Both the position numbers and the translations under genes were made by a program. The notes beneath the pieces are model-generated. The model had not been told where the DNA came from, searched no databases, and was given only the letters and a program-made list of their open reading frames with translations. From Rhodoferax sp. (GTDB taxonomy: Bacteria; Pseudomonadota; Gammaproteobacteria; Burkholderiales; Burkholderiaceae_C), in contig NZ_JAQTWL010000010.1 in assembly GCF_028689295.1 (NCBI RefSeq), forward strand, positions 1 through 64,000: a DNA stretch of 64,000 nucleotides. The letters run 5' to 3'. This document shows, in pieces, positions 62,798-64,000 of the stretch. The stretch's first letter is position 1; every line of letters starts with the position of its first letter.

Positions 62798-63325
62798 TCA
62801 GGCGCTGGCGCCCAGCACCAAACGGTTTTCCGACGCAAAGTGATACGCTGGAATGACCAGGTTGGCCGGTGCCGGCCCAACTTTGAAAACGCGCCCTGCC
62901 AGGTCGTAGTGCGAGGCATGGCACGGGCAGGTGAAGCCTTCAGCGCCGCGCAACTGGGGCGTGCAGCCAAGATGCGTGCACAGGCCCACGGCAACAAAAA
63001 TGTCCGGCCTGAGCGAGCGGTGCCGGTTGCGGCAGGCTGGCGGCTGCACCGATTGTCGCGAGTCGGCGTCAAGCAGCAGCTCTTCGTGATCGGCCAGCGC
63101 AGCGATCTCAGCAGGCGAGCGGCGCATCACCCAGACGGGCTTGTCTTGCCAATTCAGGGTCAGCAGTTTGCCTGCCGGCAAGTCTTGCAGATCGACGGCC
63201 AATGGCGAACCCTGCGGAGCGTTGTCGGCGTGCTTTGCCTTCCACCAGTAAGCCAGCCCGGCGGCTGCGGCGCCCGCACCGGCTCCCAGCAGCAGGCCCC
63301 GGCGTTTGACGCGAACGGGTGCCAC
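62798..63325 (-). CDS. Rieske iron-sulfur protein downstream of rpoD
   Basis: A 175-residue protein with GTG start (GGAGA upstream). A short basic N-terminus with RR and a hydrophobic run (residues 8-26) forms a signal anchor or Tat-type signal. The Rieske site is complete: Cys116 and His118 (CTHLGC), Cys133 and His136 (CPCHASH), with Cys121/Cys135 for the disulfide. Overall like the PetA subunit of the cytochrome bc1 complex, yet no petB or petC adjoins. The gene starts 14 nt after rpoD. It may be a bc1-type Rieske or a stand-alone electron carrier. Confidence 0.85.
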   Translation of the reverse strand: MAPVRVKRRGLLLGAGAGAAAAGLAYWWKAKHADNAPQGSPLAVDLQDLPAGKLLTLNWQDKPVWVMRRSPAEIAALADHEELLLDADSRQSVQPPACRNRHRSLRPDIFVAVGLCTHLGCTPQLRGAEGFTCPCHASHYDLAGRVFKVGPAPANLVIPAYHFASENRLVLGASA

Positions 63326-63339
63326 GTCGTCTCCGGTTT

Positions 63340-64000
63340 TTACAGGTTGTCGGTAAAGCTACGAAGCTTGTCGGAGCGGCTCGGGTGTTTGAGCTTGCGC
63401 AGCGCCTTGGCTTCTATCTGGCGGATGCGCTCACGCGTCACGTCAAACTGCTTGCCCACTTCTTCAAGCGTGTGGTCGTTGGTCATCTCGATGCCAAAAC
63501 GCATGCGCAGCACCTTGGCTTCGCGCGGGGTCAGGCTGTCCAGAATGTCTTTCACCACATCGCGCAGACCGGCCTGCATGGCGGCTTCCATCGGGGCGGT
63601 GTTGGCGCCGTCTTCGATAAAGTCACCCAGGTGGCTGTCGTCATCGTCGCCAATCGGGGTTTCCATGGAGATCGGCTCTTTGGCGATTTTCATGATCTTG
63701 CGGATCTTGTCCTCGGGGATCTCCATGCGCTCGGCGAGCACCGAGGCATCTGGTTCGTAGCCAAATTCCTGCAAATGCTGACGGCTGATGCGGTTCATCT
63801 TGTTGATGGTCTCGATCATGTGCACCGGGATGCGAATGGTGCGCGCCTGGTCGGCAATGCTGCGGGTGATGGCCTGGCGAATCCACCAAGTGGCGTAGGT
63901 ACTGAATTTGTAGCCGCGGCGGTACTCAAACTTGTCCACCGCCTTCATCAGGCCAATGTTGCCTTCCTGAATCAGATCGAGGAACTGCAGGCCGCGGTTG
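63340..64000 (-). CDS. rpoD: RNA polymerase primary sigma factor, C-terminal part
   Basis: The last 220 codons of sigma-70; the 5' part lies beyond the window. Region 2 sequences appear first ([24 protein letters not shown], then [19 protein letters not shown] for -10 recognition), then region 3 ([16 protein letters not shown]) and region 4 with the -35 helix-turn-helix ([27 protein letters not shown]). Ends SFTDNL. Confidence 0.97.
   Translation of the reverse strand, partial: NRGLQFLDLIQEGNIGLMKAVDKFEYRRGYKFSTYATWWIRQAITRSIADQARTIRIPVHMIETINKMNRISRQHLQEFGYEPDASVLAERMEIPEDKIRKIMKIAKEPISMETPIGDDDDSHLGDFIEDGANTAPMEAAMQAGLRDVVKDILDSLTPREAKVLRMRFGIEMTNDHTLEEVGKQFDVTRERIRQIEAKALRKLKHPSRSDKLRSFTDNL

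Overview
The window is chromosomal DNA of a facultative, H2-oxidising betaproteobacterium, most likely family Comamonadaceae (Rhodoferax-like). This is judged from the protein sequences (class I PhaC, DadA/Lrp, ppiA-ppiB-lpxH, accA-tilS-lysC, a Ralstonia-type HoxBCJA regulatory cascade) and from REP-like hairpins between genes. No database was searched.

Layout. (1) 1-8002, housekeeping: lpxH (cut by the window edge), ppiB, ppiA, a TPR lipoprotein-like gene, cysS, a 3-methyladenine glycosylase, accA (TTG start), tilS, lysC and tRNA-Ser(GCT). (2) About 8003-31560, a genomic island next to the tRNA gene. It opens with a P4-type integrase. Next is a cassette of a MerR regulator, a VIT/vWA protein, a 554-residue protein resembling a phage polyvalent-protein module, and two small ORFs. 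Then comes about 1 kb of hairpin-rich DNA without a gene. A leftward satellite-like block follows: two unrecognised genes, alpA, primase/helicase, HTH/zinc protein and a second tyrosine recombinase. A rightward type I restriction-modification operon (RHH regulator, hsdM, hsdS, HEPN-like protein, hsdR) comes after it, and finally a two-gene unit with a PLD-like fold candidate. (3) 31646-38150, core genes: phaC, dadA with divergent lrp, hslR, a DUF192 gene, an Ala-rich secreted protein and icd. (4) 38156-59357, a 21-gene leftward [NiFe]-hydrogenase locus: hybO-hybA-hybB-hybC, hupD, hupF, hybE/hupJ, bacteriohemerythrin, hypA-hypB-hypF-hypC-hypD-hypE, hoxX, hoxA, hupK, hoxB-hoxC, hoxJ. (5) 59410-62751, nickel supply: nikR and the ECF-type nickel transporter nikMN-nikQ-nikO. 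(6) A Rieske protein directly downstream of rpoD, which is cut by the right edge.

How the parts work together. HoxBC senses H2 and passes the signal through HoxJ to HoxA, an activator with the sigma-54 contact motif. A TGGCCC-N5-TTGC sigma-54 promoter lies upstream of hybO, consistent with HoxA control. HypA-F, HoxX, HupK, HupF, HybE and HupD assemble the enzyme. NikR and NikMNQO match nickel uptake to demand. HybA and HybB pass electrons to the quinone pool.

The strongest candidates for something undescribed are the MerR/vWA/polyvalent-like cassette (9465-14705), the HEPN-like gene inside the type I R-M operon (25983-26504), the unrecognised pair at 20248-22251, the pair at 29726-31371, and the structured non-coding region 14706-15718.
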